Below, piece after piece: positions 11,281-23,891 of a DNA stretch of 64,000 nt. The notes beneath the pieces were generated by a model. The model did no database searches and was not told the DNA's origin. It saw only the letters and a program-made list of their open reading frames with translations. This stretch comes from Yamagishiella unicocca (taxonomy: Eukaryota; Chlorophyta; Chlorophyceae; Chlamydomonadales; Volvocaceae): contig BDSL01000128.1 of NCBI GenBank assembly GCA_003116995.1, positions 186,001 to 250,000 on the forward strand, in the 5' to 3' direction. The translations under genes were made by a program, and so were the position numbers. Within the stretch, counting starts at the first letter, position 1; every line of letters starts with the position of its first letter.

Positions 11281-12648
11281 TGAGGAAGATTGACGGCTTT
11301 GGGGGGTAGGTAGGGGGACGGGAACGCAGTCTTTTTATTACCAGTCAGTGGCAGTGGTGCACGCAGGGGCGAGCGACGGGTGCGGACCACGTAGGGGGCC
11401 GTGTACCGTGTGTCGGCATCTGTCGTGCAATGTACCGGCACATGTCGTACCGTGTGCCAGCATCTTTCGCGGGTGCTGTGGGCTGAGAGGAGAGTCAGCG
11501 ACTTAAGAGGCGGCAGTGCCGGGGTTGGGGTTGGAGCGCTGACACGTAGGTTTACTGCACAACATCTAAACTATGAGATGTATGGGGGATGGATGACGAT
11601 TTGGGTCGTTGTAGATCGTATGCCGAAGGTGTTTGGGTTAAGAGACATTTCGATATCCTGCCGACCACAGTGTCGCTCCTTCCCCCAGCAGGGCCGAGCC
11701 ACCGCACGCGGTGCTTATAGATCGCCGTCTGTGTGGGGTTGAGTTGGAAACGTTAGGTGTTGTATAACTCAGCTATGATGGTGGACTTTGAAACCACTGG
11801 TTCTGGAGCCTTCAGTTTGCTGTGCTGAAGCGACGGGCCGTTGGCAGGGTGGTGGGTGAGTCTTGGACCGTCCCTGGACGGGCACGTAATCACTGTCTTG
11901 AAGGAGGGGTGAGGGACTTTTGCGCGAATAAAAATCACGTGCACTGCGACGGGTTGGCAGCTATGGCAAATGGCATGGTAGCCAACCGCGGGGTGGCCGG
12001 TGGCTACGAGGGGCACTGGCTTGCGTCCTGTTTGGGTGAGCTACATGACGGAACAAGCCACGCAGGAAATAACATCATTGTTACGTAAAGAGACATAGGC
12101 GCCATCGGCGCCGGGCGGTGGTCTCTTTACCCCATCGGAGGACAGAGTTTGAGCCCCGGTCCTCCCGTGGTCAGCGCCTGTGAGCGTGGAGTCCGAATCG
12201 GCAATTTCGGACTGACGGCAACTGCTGGAAGGAAGTGCGGAATCGAAAATGCACATGAATGGAAAACGCTGTAATGTGCGGCGACTTGCAACGGCGGCAG
12301 CATTGTGGGCTCGGCAATATGGTCAACCGTCAGAGCTTCCTTTCTTCTCTCCGCCATACGCAGAACACTCGCAATTATTACAAACTGCTTGCATGACTAT
12401 CCATGTAGCTGTATGCCAATGCGAGGTTCCGAGCCCTTAGCATATGGGTCTGCGATGCCGTTGCAATGTACGACATGCTTGCAGACGACGACACGATGAA
12501 GCATGGCGGCAGGCAAGGGAATGCCGTCTATTAACCTGCTGCTGAATTGTCTGGGTCAATTGAGTAACTAGTGATAGGGTAGGCGTAGCCCCAGACCAGC
12601 TTTCCTACTATCGCGCGCGTTAGCCGCTCAGGGGATCTGTCAGCAGCC
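11281..12648. other. MRT4 3' flank and upstream region of the bestrophin gene
   Basis: No gene is seen. The first part is probably the MRT4 3' UTR. A TGTAA at 12270-12274 is a possible poly(A) signal, but it lies nearly 1 kb past the stop. The rest should hold the bestrophin promoter. Confidence 0.5.
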
Positions 12649-15600
12649 ATGCAATCGCAGCTCAAGGTTGGCGTTCGGCCTCAGGCTGCACGCCCGAACT
12701 GGCTGCCACAGCGGTCGTCGGTTCTGCGGCGCAACCTGCGAGTGGATGCGACGTCCGGAGCGGCCCCCCCACCTGCTCAGGACGTGTCGAAGGATACCGT
12801 CACCAGGCAATACAGGCGCACGGTATGTATCTAAAATCCAACCGTTGCCTGGAGGAGGCAAGGGCCTGCTCAAGCTGCAGCACGCCGGCAAATTGCGGAT
12901 AAACAGGTGGAGAGGCCATCAATGCGATATGACTTCCAGATTTCCCTTTGGATGAAGGTTTATGATTTTGCTCTGTGGCGCAAGCACCGCGACGTCAATC
13001 GGTACCTGTATAACTTGAAGACGATCCCGGGGTAAGCACGCAAGAGCGAAAGCGCCGTGACAGAACGAAAGCGCCGTGACCCACATCAACCGTTCAATTT
13101 GTCCGCCAATCCACAACTGCAATTGTGTAGAGAATGCCAGTCTAACAGTTCACTCCCCTGTGCGTTCCCAATTCCAGGTCACGCATTATCCGGAACCTAG
13201 GCCAGCCTATGGGTATCGTGCTGGCATGGGCAGCGTTTTTCGGCTTTTACGAGACATGCCTGGATTCGGGCATTCTGCCCGCCTATCTCCCAAAGTAAGC
13301 CATGGCTAAGGGGTCACGGCGGCGGGCACCCCGCTGTAGCTGCTGGGGTTTAACGAGCGCATGCGCGTTGTCGCAACTCGCCAGCTTCCGGTGGCGGTAC
13401 CCCAATACTGGCATGAAGTGCGTGCAGCTCGTGCAGCACGTTAAACGGAAGGTGGTACTATACTGTACTTCCAGGGCCGATGCGCCACCGTCCTGACCCG
13501 CAGCACCCGGGATGGCTTCGGAATCGTTCGTCGCAGCCAGCGTGTGAAGTATACTGCTACACACGTCCTACTGTCCCCTCGTTGATGCCGCCGCTCCTGC
13601 CCCCGTAGGCTCACACTGACCTCCGCAGAGCCGCAAGGTCTCACCAGCTTTGCGCTGTCGCTGCTACTGGTCTTCCGTACCAATTCGTCGTACGGTCGTT
13701 TCGACGAGGCTCGTAAGATCTGGGGCGGCATCCTGAACAGGGCGCGCAACATCGCCAACCAGGTGGGTGGGCGGGAGCAGGTGGCAACCAGGCCGGTCGC
13801 CGGGGCCGTGGTCCCTCCCTTCACGAGCGCTGTCGCCACGAGCGCTGTGAATGGACGCGAGCTCTCATCAAATGATGGCTTGCACCCGCTGCGGAACGAG
13901 CCATGGCTCTTCATCCGGGCCTTCTACAACCTGCCTGGCAACACGACTCCCACCGTCCCGCCGTTGCCGTGCAGGCCGTCAGCTTCGTGTCCCCCGAGGA
14001 CGTCGCGGGTCGACAGGCAGTCGGCAAGTGGACGGTGGGTTTTTGCCGCGCGCTGCAGGCCCACCTGCAGGAGGACGCGGACCTGCGGGCGGAGCTGGAG
14101 AAGGCGCAGCCGCGCTGGTCGCAGGAGGAGATCGAAATCCTGTGCAGCGCGCAGCACAGGTGCGAGCGGGGGCCGGAGGGCGGCAGCGGAGGGGCTGCTG
14201 TGCCGTGCTGCGCCGTGCGGAGCGTGCTGAGCTGGGGGAACGGGTGCTGCGCTTGGGCCTTGTGTCCACGGCGCTCGCGTTGTGATATGGTGGCTGGCCG
14301 TTGTGTGGTGGCTGATGGGGCGGAGCGATCAAAGTGTCGACGGGTACACGTGCGTGGGTGGGTGGGCGGCAAACAGAAGGGGCGTGACGTGCTTTGGGAT
14401 ATGGAGGTGCGCGAGGTCTAGTAATGGCGGGTACGCGGCGCAGCTGAATGCACCCCGGCCTCCGGCGCCCGCCCCCGTCCCACCCGTTGCCGAACAATAA
14501 CCCAAAGGCCCATCAAGGCCATCAGCATGCTCTCGGAGCTCACCCGGCAGCTGTCCATCACCGAGTTCCAGGCGCTGCAGATGCAGGAGAATGTCACCTT
14601 TTTTTATGACGCCCTGGGCGGCTGCGAGCGACTGCTGCGCACGCCCATCCCCGTGTCGTACACCAGGTACGACGGGGGCGGTCGTGTTGTGTTTATCGCG
14701 TTTCGGGGGCCAGGCGGCGGGGAGGTGTACGAGTGGGCCGCGCTGGCTGCATTGGCTGTTTGGGAACGTGTTATACGGTAGCTGTGAAAGGATGGAGTCG
14801 ATCTCTGCGGGATACATGCACGAGGGGCCGTCTCTCATTGCTCGAGCGCGTGGGCGTGGTGTGACACGGGCGCGGCTGAACAAATTCGGTACCTTCTTGT
14901 TCGCTATGTTTGCGTACCAATCCCAATGCTAGGCCATCCAACCCACACCAACACACCGGGCATTTCGCGGCTCTTAACATGTTGTTGGGACGCAGCCACT
15001 GAACGCGTTTGCTGTCCGGCCCCGCAGGCACACCGCCCGCTTCCTGACAATCTGGCTCACCATGCTTCCGCTGGGCCTGTGGGACCGCTACCACTGGTCC
15101 ATGCTGCCCGTCATCGCCCTCATCGGCTTCCTGCTGCTAGGCATTGGTGCGTTGAGGGGCCCCAGGGGGCTGACGCAGGGACACTGTCGGTATTACCACT
15201 GCACGGCACAGCACGGAACATTGCTGCGGGGCCGGGCTGCAACCTCTTGTCGCAACGCACGCGCCTCCTGCCTCTTAAGCCCCTAACGCCCTGGCCCCTG
15301 TGCCGCCTTCGCTGCAGATGAAATCGGTATCACGATCGAGGAGCCCTTCGGGTGAGGGCGCATGTGTGGGCCGAAGAAACATGACCTGCGCCATTCCCTG
15401 TTGTGTCGTGTACCGTTCTCAGGGCCTTGGTACCGACTTCAGGTCTTTCAACTTGAGCGCAGGGTTGTCTCTCCGCACTAACTCGGCCATGCCATTAGCT
15501 GGCAAAAGCCCCGGCGGAAAGCACTGCCCCTCTACCCCGTCACCACCGCCTCTTATCACATGAGCCAACCCCTCCATCTACTCCTGCCCTGCCCCCTTCA

Positions 15601-16667
15601 GCATCCTGCCGCTAGACGTCATCTGCACCCGCGCGCAGACGGACGTGGTGAGCCTGCTCAAGGACGACCCAGCGGTGTCCAAGTACATCGCGGACGTGCG
15701 TGAGGGCCGCGTCCAGGGGCCTGCTGAGACGGTCGCCATCGCGGCAGTACCCGCCGCCGCCGCGCCGCCGGCAGCCGCCCCCGGCAGCCCCGCCGCGCCC
15801 GGCAGCCCCGCCGCGCCCCAGCAACAAGGCCCCGGCATGATGCGCACCGTCTCGTCCATCTTGAGCAACGTCAGGGCTGGTATCGGAGCCGTCGCCCCTG
15901 GCGCGCCACCGCCGCCGCAGCCGCGCTCACCGTCTCCGATGCCCGTGCGCGCCAGTTCGCCCCGCACCACATCGCCTGGACGGCCCAACCCCTTCCCACG
16001 TGCCTCCTCCGGCACTGGCATGGTGCCGCCGCCCGTGCTGCCCCTAGCCGCCACCGCCGTCAAGTCCAACGGCAGCAGCAAGGCGGCGCCCGCGCTCCCG
16101 CCGCCGCCGCCGGCGGCCGTTTCCGGCAACGGCTTCACGTTGATGTCGGGGCTGGCCAGCGGCGCCGCCGCCGCCGCCAAGTCGGCGTCTGCGGCCGCCG
16201 CCAAGGTGTCTAAGATGGCGGACAGCATGACAGCGGGCACGCCGCTTTCCGATGGGCCCGCCGCCGCTGCCAGCCCCAAGGCTCCTGAGTCCGAGCCCGC
16301 CGCCGCGCCATCCTCACCCCTGGCTGCTAAGGCGCAGGAGGACAGCAGCACGGCATCGCCGGCGGCGGCGCCGTCCCCGGCGGCTAATGGCCGCGTCGGC
16401 ACCAACTGGCGGGACGAGCTGGCGGTGCTGAAGGCTACTCGCGATGAGGAACCCGCCGGCGACGAGTCCGTCTCAGACGCGGACGGCGCCGCCGGCGACG
16501 ACGAGGCCACGCAGCGGTTCGGCGGCCTGGCGGGTCGTTCGCGCAGCGCCGCCAGTCGCAACGGTCATAACGGTAACGGCAACGGCCACAGCAGTGGAGA
16601 GGACGGCGACGGGGCGTCTAGCAGCTTGCGGCCGCGGACGCGCCCCGACTGGCGCAACCAGCTGTGA
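12649..16667 (+). CDS. BST4: Bestrophin-like anion channel with Rubisco-binding tail (BST4/RBMP1-like)
   Basis: Nine exons, 12649-12822, 12907-13031, 13178-13294, 13609-13762, 13975-14159, 14508-14666, 15028-15146, 15318-15351 and 15602-16667, join in phase to 710 residues. Residues 1-55 look like a chloroplast transit peptide ('RSSVLRRNLRVDA'). The bestrophin domain spans about 60-375. Its signatures are 'LLLVFRTNSSYGRFDEARKI', two hydrophobic pairs including 'IVLAWAAFFGFYE' and 'LPVIALIGFLLLGI', and 'DEIGITIEEPFG'. From about 395 to the end the chain is Ala/Pro/Ser-rich and probably disordered. It carries NWRDEL near residue 624 and DWRNQL as the last six residues. Both fit the [D/N]W[R/K]xx[L/I/V/A] Rubisco-binding motif of pyrenoid proteins. 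By analogy it is an intracellular or thylakoid anion (chloride or bicarbonate) channel tethered to the Rubisco matrix. BST4 orthology is inferred from the tail plus the domain, not from a search. Confidence 0.88.
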
Positions 16668-18190
16668 GCGCGCCGGGTGGGTTGGTCAATGCCGGATTTC
16701 CGTTGGTGGGCGCTGGGGAGGCTTGAGGAGGAACTAACGGTTAGGAAAGTGGGTTGGTTGTGATATTACGGTATAATCCGCGGACTGGGCATCTTAAATA
16801 ACGCACCGCTACCACTGGGCCGTACCAGCAGTAGCCAGAAGACTAGGGCCGCATGGGGCGCCGGGGCTAGAGGCGGCGGGCGTCCCTCGTTGCATTGCCC
16901 TCCTACCGCATGGGTTTGTGTCGGAACATGCGGGATGGTACGGCACGGGGTTTGCAGAATCGGAACACCGTCTGCCTGGTAGCGTAGGTCACGCAGCGGT
17001 GCTGTTGGCTGACCGCGTGAGCTGGTTCCGGCCAGCCCTCCGTAGAGCGTGTGTGTGGCCTCTCGAGTGCCGCCCGCGCTTAGTTTTAGGAGGAGGCGCA
17101 GCTCCGTAGCCTTGGTTTGACCACGACGTAAATCCACACAGCACAGCACAGTTGGACAGGTAGCCTCGGATTGGCGCAGATTCCCTGAAATGGTAGCATA
17201 TTCATCGCCGCGTGTGGCGTTGTGTGCGCCATTGATTGTTCGAATGGTGGTGATGGTGGTGATGTCTTGCGCGGCGTGCATTTGCCGGCGAGACGCCGGT
17301 AGTCGCGACGCCCGCAAGCGACGCTTGCGTGGTGTACGACCGACTGGGTGAGCAGGGCAGAGTAATAAGCTGCCGCCGTAACCTTATTTGTTGGTGTTTG
17401 GGACTCGCGGTAGTGGCGTAAGGCGGCGTGGATTACGGTAGGCGTGTTTGGATGCCGCGCGAGATGGTCCCTTGCTTTTTGGGAGCAGCACCAAAAGCTC
17501 CTCGTTTTTGGCTAGCTGCGCACTCATATTGCGTTGGCACTATTGCCGCCAGCAGAGGCACCCGTATATATACATTATAGATCGGGTGCACAGCAGAGCG
17601 AGTTGGTTCCGGCGGCTGTCGGCGTCGTGGCCCTTCTGAGGGTGGTTGCCAGTGCGTTGGGGTTTGGGAGGAGGTGGATAGTGGCAGCAGCACCGCTGCC
17701 GTGTTGAGTCCTGGCCTACATAGCCGTGTGCCGTGCGAGCCTCTCCTTTTTAAAGGGGCTGCTTTTGCCTGTTGCCAATCTAGTTTGGCAAAGGCAGGGT
17801 AGTGCCAGCCTGGCCTGGCGGTAGGCGCCGAGCCGCCGTATCGGTAGGCGCCAGGGTTCAGCCTCGCTGAGGCGCCGTCCTGTTAACCAAGAAAGTCGTG
17901 AATGTATTTTCTCCACTTGCTTCCTGCTGGTGTCCATAGCACGGCGCCGTCGTAGGAAAATGTCTATTGCAGCGATACAGCTCTTGCAGACGTGGCACGC
18001 CTGACCCGAATCTTAAAGTTCAAATAGGTATTCAGTAGTCCACGTAGGTGCGCAATCGCGACATGTTAGCAAAGACGGTACGACAACACCATCTCCAGCT
18101 TCGGGAGGCAGTCAATTACGATGACTGCGAACATGTCCTTCCTTTAGGTGGCAGCCTCTTTGGTTGCTCTAGCTTAGATCTTTCAACACA
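16668..18190. other. Bestrophin 3' UTR and upstream region of the dehydratase gene
   Basis: No gene is recognised. The segment after 16667 is probably a long 3' UTR. Around 17820-17880 a short GTAGGCGCC motif recurs next to a small inverted repeat. The stretch before 18191 is more AT-rich and should contain the dehydratase promoter. Confidence 0.45.
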
Positions 18191-21100
18191 ATGCAGCGTA
18201 CCTGTGGACTGCACAAGCCGATTGGCGCCAGGCCATTAAGAGCCGGCCGCACGTTATATTCCCCTATCATAGCGTCACGTATTGCTGAGCCTCCCGCACA
18301 TAATCCATCAAGTCTTAGCCGACCCGCGGCAGCGATGGAGGCGCCAGCAGTCGCGCGCAGCGGGGACGCTTCAGCTTCGTCACCTCCGATGTTTGGGAGG
18401 ATGCCATCGGGCGTTTCAGAACACAGGATTGTAGCCTCTCACAGCTCAGCGGCGGTTCTGACGTCGTCGCTGATTGCTAAGGCGGCGAACATGTCAATCG
18501 AGGAGGTACGCGGCGCGGCTGTTAGCAAATAACAATGTGGACAACACATTTACAGCTGACCCGCCAGTCCGCATGTACGCCGTGCGCCGTGCTCGTCACG
18601 GGTGGTTAGCCCAGCGCTCCGATCCCCGCATCACCCCTTAGTCCCCTCCTCCCCACTCCTCTTCCTTCCCAACTCCTCCGGGCGCCACGCGCCGCCCCTT
18701 CACAGCTCAGCAACCCGGCCTACGTCGCGGCTAAAGTGGCGTACCAGGGCGTGCCGGGAGCATACAGCGAGGTGGCAGCTCGCAAGTCGTGCCCCGACTT
18801 CGAGCCGCTGCCATGCGACCAGTTCGAAGTAGCCTTCCAGGTGCGCTCCTTCGGGGCAGGTGGACGGGGCGACGGATGCGTCTGGCCGAGTGTGGCGCTG
18901 TTGCGGCCGCCTGGCTGACGCCCCGTGCACATAAAAAACAACAGATACGGCCAGATCCCCAACGGCGGCCCCCTCCAGCCCGCACCCACCGCCCGTACCC
19001 CTGCTCGCACCTCCCCGGCCCCCAGGCTCTGAGCCAGTGGATGTCCGAACGCGCCGTGCTGCCCATCGAGAACTCCCTGGGCGGCTCCATCCACGCCGTG
19101 TACGACCTGCTGATCCGCTACCGGCTCCACATCGTCGGGGAGACCTCGCTTGGCATCAACCACTGCTTGGTGGCGCTGCCGGGGACGCGCAAGGAGGACC
19201 TTAAGCGGGTCATGAGTCACCCGCAGGTGAGGCGGGGGAGAAGGGCGGCGGCGGAGGAGTTACCAACAACATAGCAACGTTGCGTGGTTGTCACATAAGG
19301 GAAGCAACCGAAAGTAACATCGATAAGGAAGCGATGGGGGTTGGGGTGGGCGGCAGCCAGCTGCCAAGCTCCCTCCCCCGCCCGTTGTTGCTGGCATCCA
19401 CGGGTCTTCCTCGAACCCTCCCCCGCCCGTTGTTGCGGGTTCGTTGCAGTTGAACCCCACATCCCCGCTTCCCCCCCCCTTCCTCCCCCAGGCTCTCGCC
19501 CAGTGCGACCTGTACCTGCGTCGCATGGCAGTGGTGAAGGAGGCGGTGGACGACACGGCGGGAGCGGCGCAGATCGTGGCTAGGCAGGGCCTGCAGGTGG
19601 GGGTAGGGTCGGCAGGTGGGGGCTGAGGGAGTGGGAGGGGGGGTCGGTAGGTGAGGGCTGTAGTGGGGGGCGTCAGGTGGGGGCTGAGGTAGTGGGGGGC
19701 GTCAGGTAGGGGCTGCTGTAGGGGCTGAGACAGTGGGGGAATGGTAGGTGGGGGCTGTGGGAATGGGGGTCGGTAGGTGGGGGCTGCAGGTGTGAGTTGG
19801 GGTCGGCAGGTGGGGGCTGAGGGAGTGCGGGCCGGGTGTGCGCATTTCCCGCAGGAGCAGTGTGGTGAGGATGTTCGTGTTGGAGGATGAGGGGGCAAGA
19901 CGAGGGGCGGTGAGCAAGGCCAGGAGGCCGGGGCCAAGGGGGGCCTGGGTATGCCGCCAGTGGCGGCGGTGGTTACGTCATTGCAGAGGGTGCGAGGTCG
20001 GGGCGCTGGCAGGGCAAGGCTGCTGGAACCCGCTCGTGAGACCACATCCTTGGAAACACGCATTGCCTTCTTGTTCGAGGAGCTTGGTCTCCCCAACCAC
20101 CAGTCCAAAAACCGGTTTTCAGACCGGTAGCAACATCACTTCCAACGCCTCCCCACTCCCTCCCCTCCCCCAGGGCGTCGGCGCCTTGTGCTCGCGCCGC
20201 GCCGCTGAGCTGTACGGCCTCGACGTATTGGAGGAGGGCGTGCAGGACGTCAAGGACAACGTGACCCGCTTCATTGTGTTGTCCAGGTGCGGTGCCAGGC
20301 CGCAGGTTTGGGGGGGGGGGGAAGAGGTGAGAGGCGGCAGGGCATCTAGCCGCAACCTCCTGTGGAAGGAGAAGCTGAAGCCTTGTGCTGTTAACCCCCC
20401 ACCGGTCACCAACCACCGTTCCTACGACACGGATCCGGCTACCCGACCCACCGCGGCCGGCGCCTGGGAGCGCACCTTTCGGCCCAGTCGCAACCAATGT
20501 CACCGCCAACTGCCACCAACTGCCACCCAACTGTCACCAACTGCCGCCAACCGCCAGGGACCCGCTCGTGACCAACGAGAGCGACACTCGCAACTACAAG
20601 ACGTCCATCGTCTTCTCGTTGCAGCCGGGGCCAGGGCAGCTGTTCAAGGCGCTGTCCGTGTTTGCGCTGCGGGATATTGACCTAGCAAAGGTGCGCGACC
20701 GACCACCAGATTCCCCCGCTGGCTATGGATTCGTTGAGATGATTTACCCCTCACCCTCGCCGGGGATTCCTAGTACACGGGCTTCCTCACCTCACACACT
20801 CCGGGGCCCTTGTGGTTGGGGGTCAGGGAGTCCAGGGCAGGAGGAGGAGGGGCCGCGGAAAACGCGGGGAAGGAGGAGGACATAATGGGGCTGTGGGGTG
20901 GGGGGGAGAGGAGTTTGGCGCAGGGGAGGAGGAGGCTGTGGGGTGGGGAGGAGGAAGGGTTTGATGTCCGTGGGACTACCTGATTGCGGTTTGGAGGCGT
21001 GCGCTCGCGGTAGTTGTCGCCCCCTTCCCCCGCTCGTGGTTTTGCCCTCCTTTTCCTGTGTCGTGTAACCGGGTGTTCTCGCGCCCCCCCCCCTCGTGGT

Positions 21101-22030
21101 CCCTGCCCGCTGCTGACCTCCACTCGTCCGTCCTCCCCGTCCCGCTGTGTACTGCACGCTGCAGGTTGAGTCGAGGCCCATGCGTACGAACCCCATCGTA
21201 CAGATCCCGTCACAGGTGGGTCGGGGGGCACCGATTTTGGGGGGGGGGCGGGGCCTCAGAGGTGAGAGGAAAGCCGTAGGATGGCACTTGAGAGGTAAGT
21301 AGAACCGACGAGAAGGGGGAGGGGCGTGCCGAGGGCGACTGCAACCCCGACGTTACAACGGCCAACCAGAAACAGGCGTTCGTTACATGTACGGGGACGG
21401 ATGGGGGGTTGGGCTGCTTGCACCGCCACGCGCCCCCCAGGGAGGGGGCTCCGGCATCCCTTTGGCACCTTCGATCCTTATAATTAAGCCACCACCACCA
21501 CCGCCACCACCACCACCAACTTCCCATCACCAATAATAACATCACCACCACCCCGCCCGCAATTACCATCCAACCCCAATACACAGGACGGCTCCAACGT
21601 CACCCGCCAGAACTTCAACTACCTGTTCTACGTGGACTTCGTTGGGAGCCTCATGGAGGTCCGCTGCCAGAACGCGCTGCGGCACCTGCAGGTGGGTTGG
21701 TGGTTGGGTGGTTGCGGGCACGACCGGGCCAATGCAACAACTGCAACTCCAGGGGTAAAGCTGACCTCTCCTCCCCGCGCCTCCCGCCTCCTCTCCCCCT
21801 CCCCTGCTGCCCTGGTTCACGGGTTACCCCTTCCTCTTCCCTTCCCCTCCCCTTCCTCTTCCTCTTCCCTTCCCCTTCCCCTCCCCTGTCCCCTCCCCTC
21901 CCCTTCCCCGCGCCCGCAGGAGACCGCCCCCTTCCTCCGGGTGCTGGGCTCCTACCCCATGGACACCGAGCTGGGCTCCATGAGCAACGACGACCCAACC
22001 ATGATGCAAAACATGTCAACCTACAACTAA
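18191..22030 (+). CDS. PDT: Plastid arogenate/prephenate dehydratase with ACT domain
   Basis: Nine exons, 18191-18505, 18706-18840, 19026-19226, 19492-19596, 20174-20286, 20558-20690, 21165-21215, 21587-21691 and 21920-22030, give 422 residues in phase. The enzyme decarboxylates and dehydrates arogenate (or prephenate) in phenylalanine synthesis. Residues 1-100 are a Ser/Ala/Arg-rich plastid leader. The catalytic domain shows '[15 protein letters not shown]', '[10 protein letters not shown]', '[14 protein letters not shown]', '[11 protein letters not shown]' and the catalytic TRF motif in 'NVTRFIVL'. The ACT domain begins near '[20 protein letters not shown]' and contains ESRP, the phenylalanine-binding motif, so feedback inhibition is expected. 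The C-terminal '[10 protein letters not shown]' is typical of plant enzymes. Substrate preference cannot be settled by eye. Confidence 0.93.
19397..19412 (-). repeat. GAGGAAGACCCGTGGA motif, inverted copy in dehydratase intron 3
   Basis: The minus strand here reads the same 16 bases found on the plus strand at 23742 and 44712. It lies between two direct copies of a CCCTCCCCCGCCCGTTGTTG sequence in the same intron. Confidence 0.6.
19590..19830. repeat. G-rich minisatellite-like tract in dehydratase intron 4
   Basis: Irregular repeats of a GGTAGGTGGGGGCTG-like core alternate with AGTGGGGGG-type runs. The plus strand carries many closely spaced runs of three or more G, so quadruplex formation is possible. 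Confidence 0.7.
21053..21088 (+). repeat. Dispersed intronic motif, copy 2
   Basis: 'CCTGTGTCGTGTAACCGGGT' followed by GTTCTCGCG and a long C run, about 80 bases before the acceptor of dehydratase exon 7. It matches the copies at 10515 and 35401. Confidence 0.6.
21775..21905. repeat. Polypyrimidine tract in dehydratase intron 8
   Basis: Almost uninterrupted C/T with tandem CTTCCC and CCTCTT units runs up to the exon 9 acceptor. It is a long homopyrimidine/homopurine segment with triplex (H-DNA) potential. It may simply be an extended pyrimidine tract. Confidence 0.75.
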
Positions 22031-23891
22031 CGCCCAACTGCCACCAGCAGCATCTCCCTCCCCTTCGAACTGCATCAGCCCCGGTGGGGCCGGTTAGGCA
22101 AACCCCAGGCTGCCCCGGGGGCGCCCCCCCGGGATTTGGCCTGGGATCATAGCTGGCAGCAGTGTCGGCGAGGCGAGCCTCACAGCACCAGGCAACTCTT
22201 GCCGGCGTAACGACGTGTGTTCGGGCGTGCGGGCGCGGGCGCTGGCATGGTCGTATCGGCTCACCGCAGAGCCGCGAAGTGTGCCTGGCTGCCTGGGTGG
22301 CCTGACAGGCGGCGGGCCCGGGGTGACATGTGGCGGCCGATGAGCACATAAGGAGGTTCGAAGGGGTTGGGTCCGGACGGCCACTGCAGGGCGTGATGGT
22401 GTGTGTATACGTGTGTTTTGTGGTGGCGCCGGAGCGTGCCGCGTGCTCTTTTGTACGATGGTGCTGCTAGTAGGATTGTATAACCAGGTTCGACGCGTGG
22501 AGGTGTGTTGTGCGGACGGGGGAGCTTGGCACGGGGCGGGTCTGGATCGCGAATGCCCCTCGGAACATAGGGCGGAAGTCGTGGAACTTGGGAGCTGTTG
22601 ATGATGGAGCTTGGGGCCATCGTCGGGGGGCGAACGGCGACGGACATTATACGACGTGGTGTTGACGTGGATGAGGGTGTCACGGTGCTCCCGTCGTTGC
22701 GGACTTTCGCCGGTGTGGCCGGCGACGGAGCAGAACAAGGGTGCGGGGATGGCCCGGGGGGTGGGCCGGCAGGCGGACGTCGCTGAAATCGGGATGATGT
22801 TTCCACACAAGTCGGCGGCGCTTGTGGTGCGACGGAGCAGGGGACGATGTCGCGAGAGCTTGGGACCCCCTGGCGCTGCAGCGCGCGTGGGCTGGCGTGA
22901 AACGCACATTTACACAAGCGCCTGATTCGCTTGTCAAGATTGTTTGGAACTGGTAATCGTTGAGGAAAGCCAAGTCCGGCGACCCCAAGCCCTGGAAATG
23001 CAGGAAAAGCACAAATCATGCAGGTGCGCATGGTACTGTATGCTTGTTGCCGCCCACGCAGCGGACTCCGTGACGCCGTACACAAAAGCGGGCCCACCAT
23101 CCCGCACCGCCGACCCCCTCAACGCGTGTAACTTCACCCGCCAGCCCACGGGAACGACATGGCACAAAGTTGGTGCGAACTTCTCCCAGCCGCAGCCCAT
23201 CCACAGAACCGGCCACTATGCCGCCGCACGCAGCTCCCCCTGCTCCCCTACGGCCCACGTCGGCGTCATCAGGACGCTCCAGGGGGGCGACGCCGTCGCA
23301 AGACGGCGCTGCCAGACGGGCACTGGGACCGACATCGCCGCACGTCGTATACGTCTGGTTACGCATCTTGTTCCCCGGTTGTTGTTGTCGGTCCGGCAGG
23401 GCGTCCTTCGAGGCGTCGTGGGGCGACGGGGGGTATGATGGGGTACGGACCAATCTGTGAACAGCCGCGGCAGCTTGTTAGCTCAACTGAGGCGGCGGTG
23501 GCAGCGTCGGCTGGTCCAGGGCTGATCGGCTGGCTCAGGCTGGTTGACTGGTTCAGGGCTGTAGGGTAAGGGCCGTATGGTCAGGGCTGTAGGGTAAGGG
23601 CTGTAGGGCCTGGGCTGTAAGGTAGGCATGTGCTCTGTGTTGGGGCGGAGGTGGTGGGGGTTGCGGCGGCCCTCAGCAGCAACGACCGCGCGTCTGCAGG
23701 CGGGTCCATGCATGGCTTGGCCCAGCGGGAGGGGAGGGGAGGAGGAAGACCCGTGGAGGCCCGAAAAACCGTTTAGAACAGGGGAGGAGAGGACGAAGGG
23801 GGAAGGGGAGGGGAAAGGCTGGTCCCGAAGGGCTTCCTTGGAGCGACAATGCTGTCCGCGGGCTCGCTGGTTCCGGCGCTGGTTCCGGCGC
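22031..23891. other. Region between two convergent genes
   Basis: The dehydratase and DUF952 genes converge here, so both 3' UTRs fall in this stretch. A TGTAA at 23127-23131 is a possible plus-strand poly(A) signal. A GGTAAGGGCTGTAGG-type short repeat occurs around 23560-23620. No gene is recognised. Confidence 0.5.
23742..23782 (+). repeat. Two-part dispersed motif, copy near the DUF952 3' end
   Basis: GAGGAAGACCCGTGGA, a short spacer, then AAAACCGTTTAGAACAG. The same two blocks in the same order occur at 44712-44757 in an intron of an unrelated gene. Confidence 0.75.
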
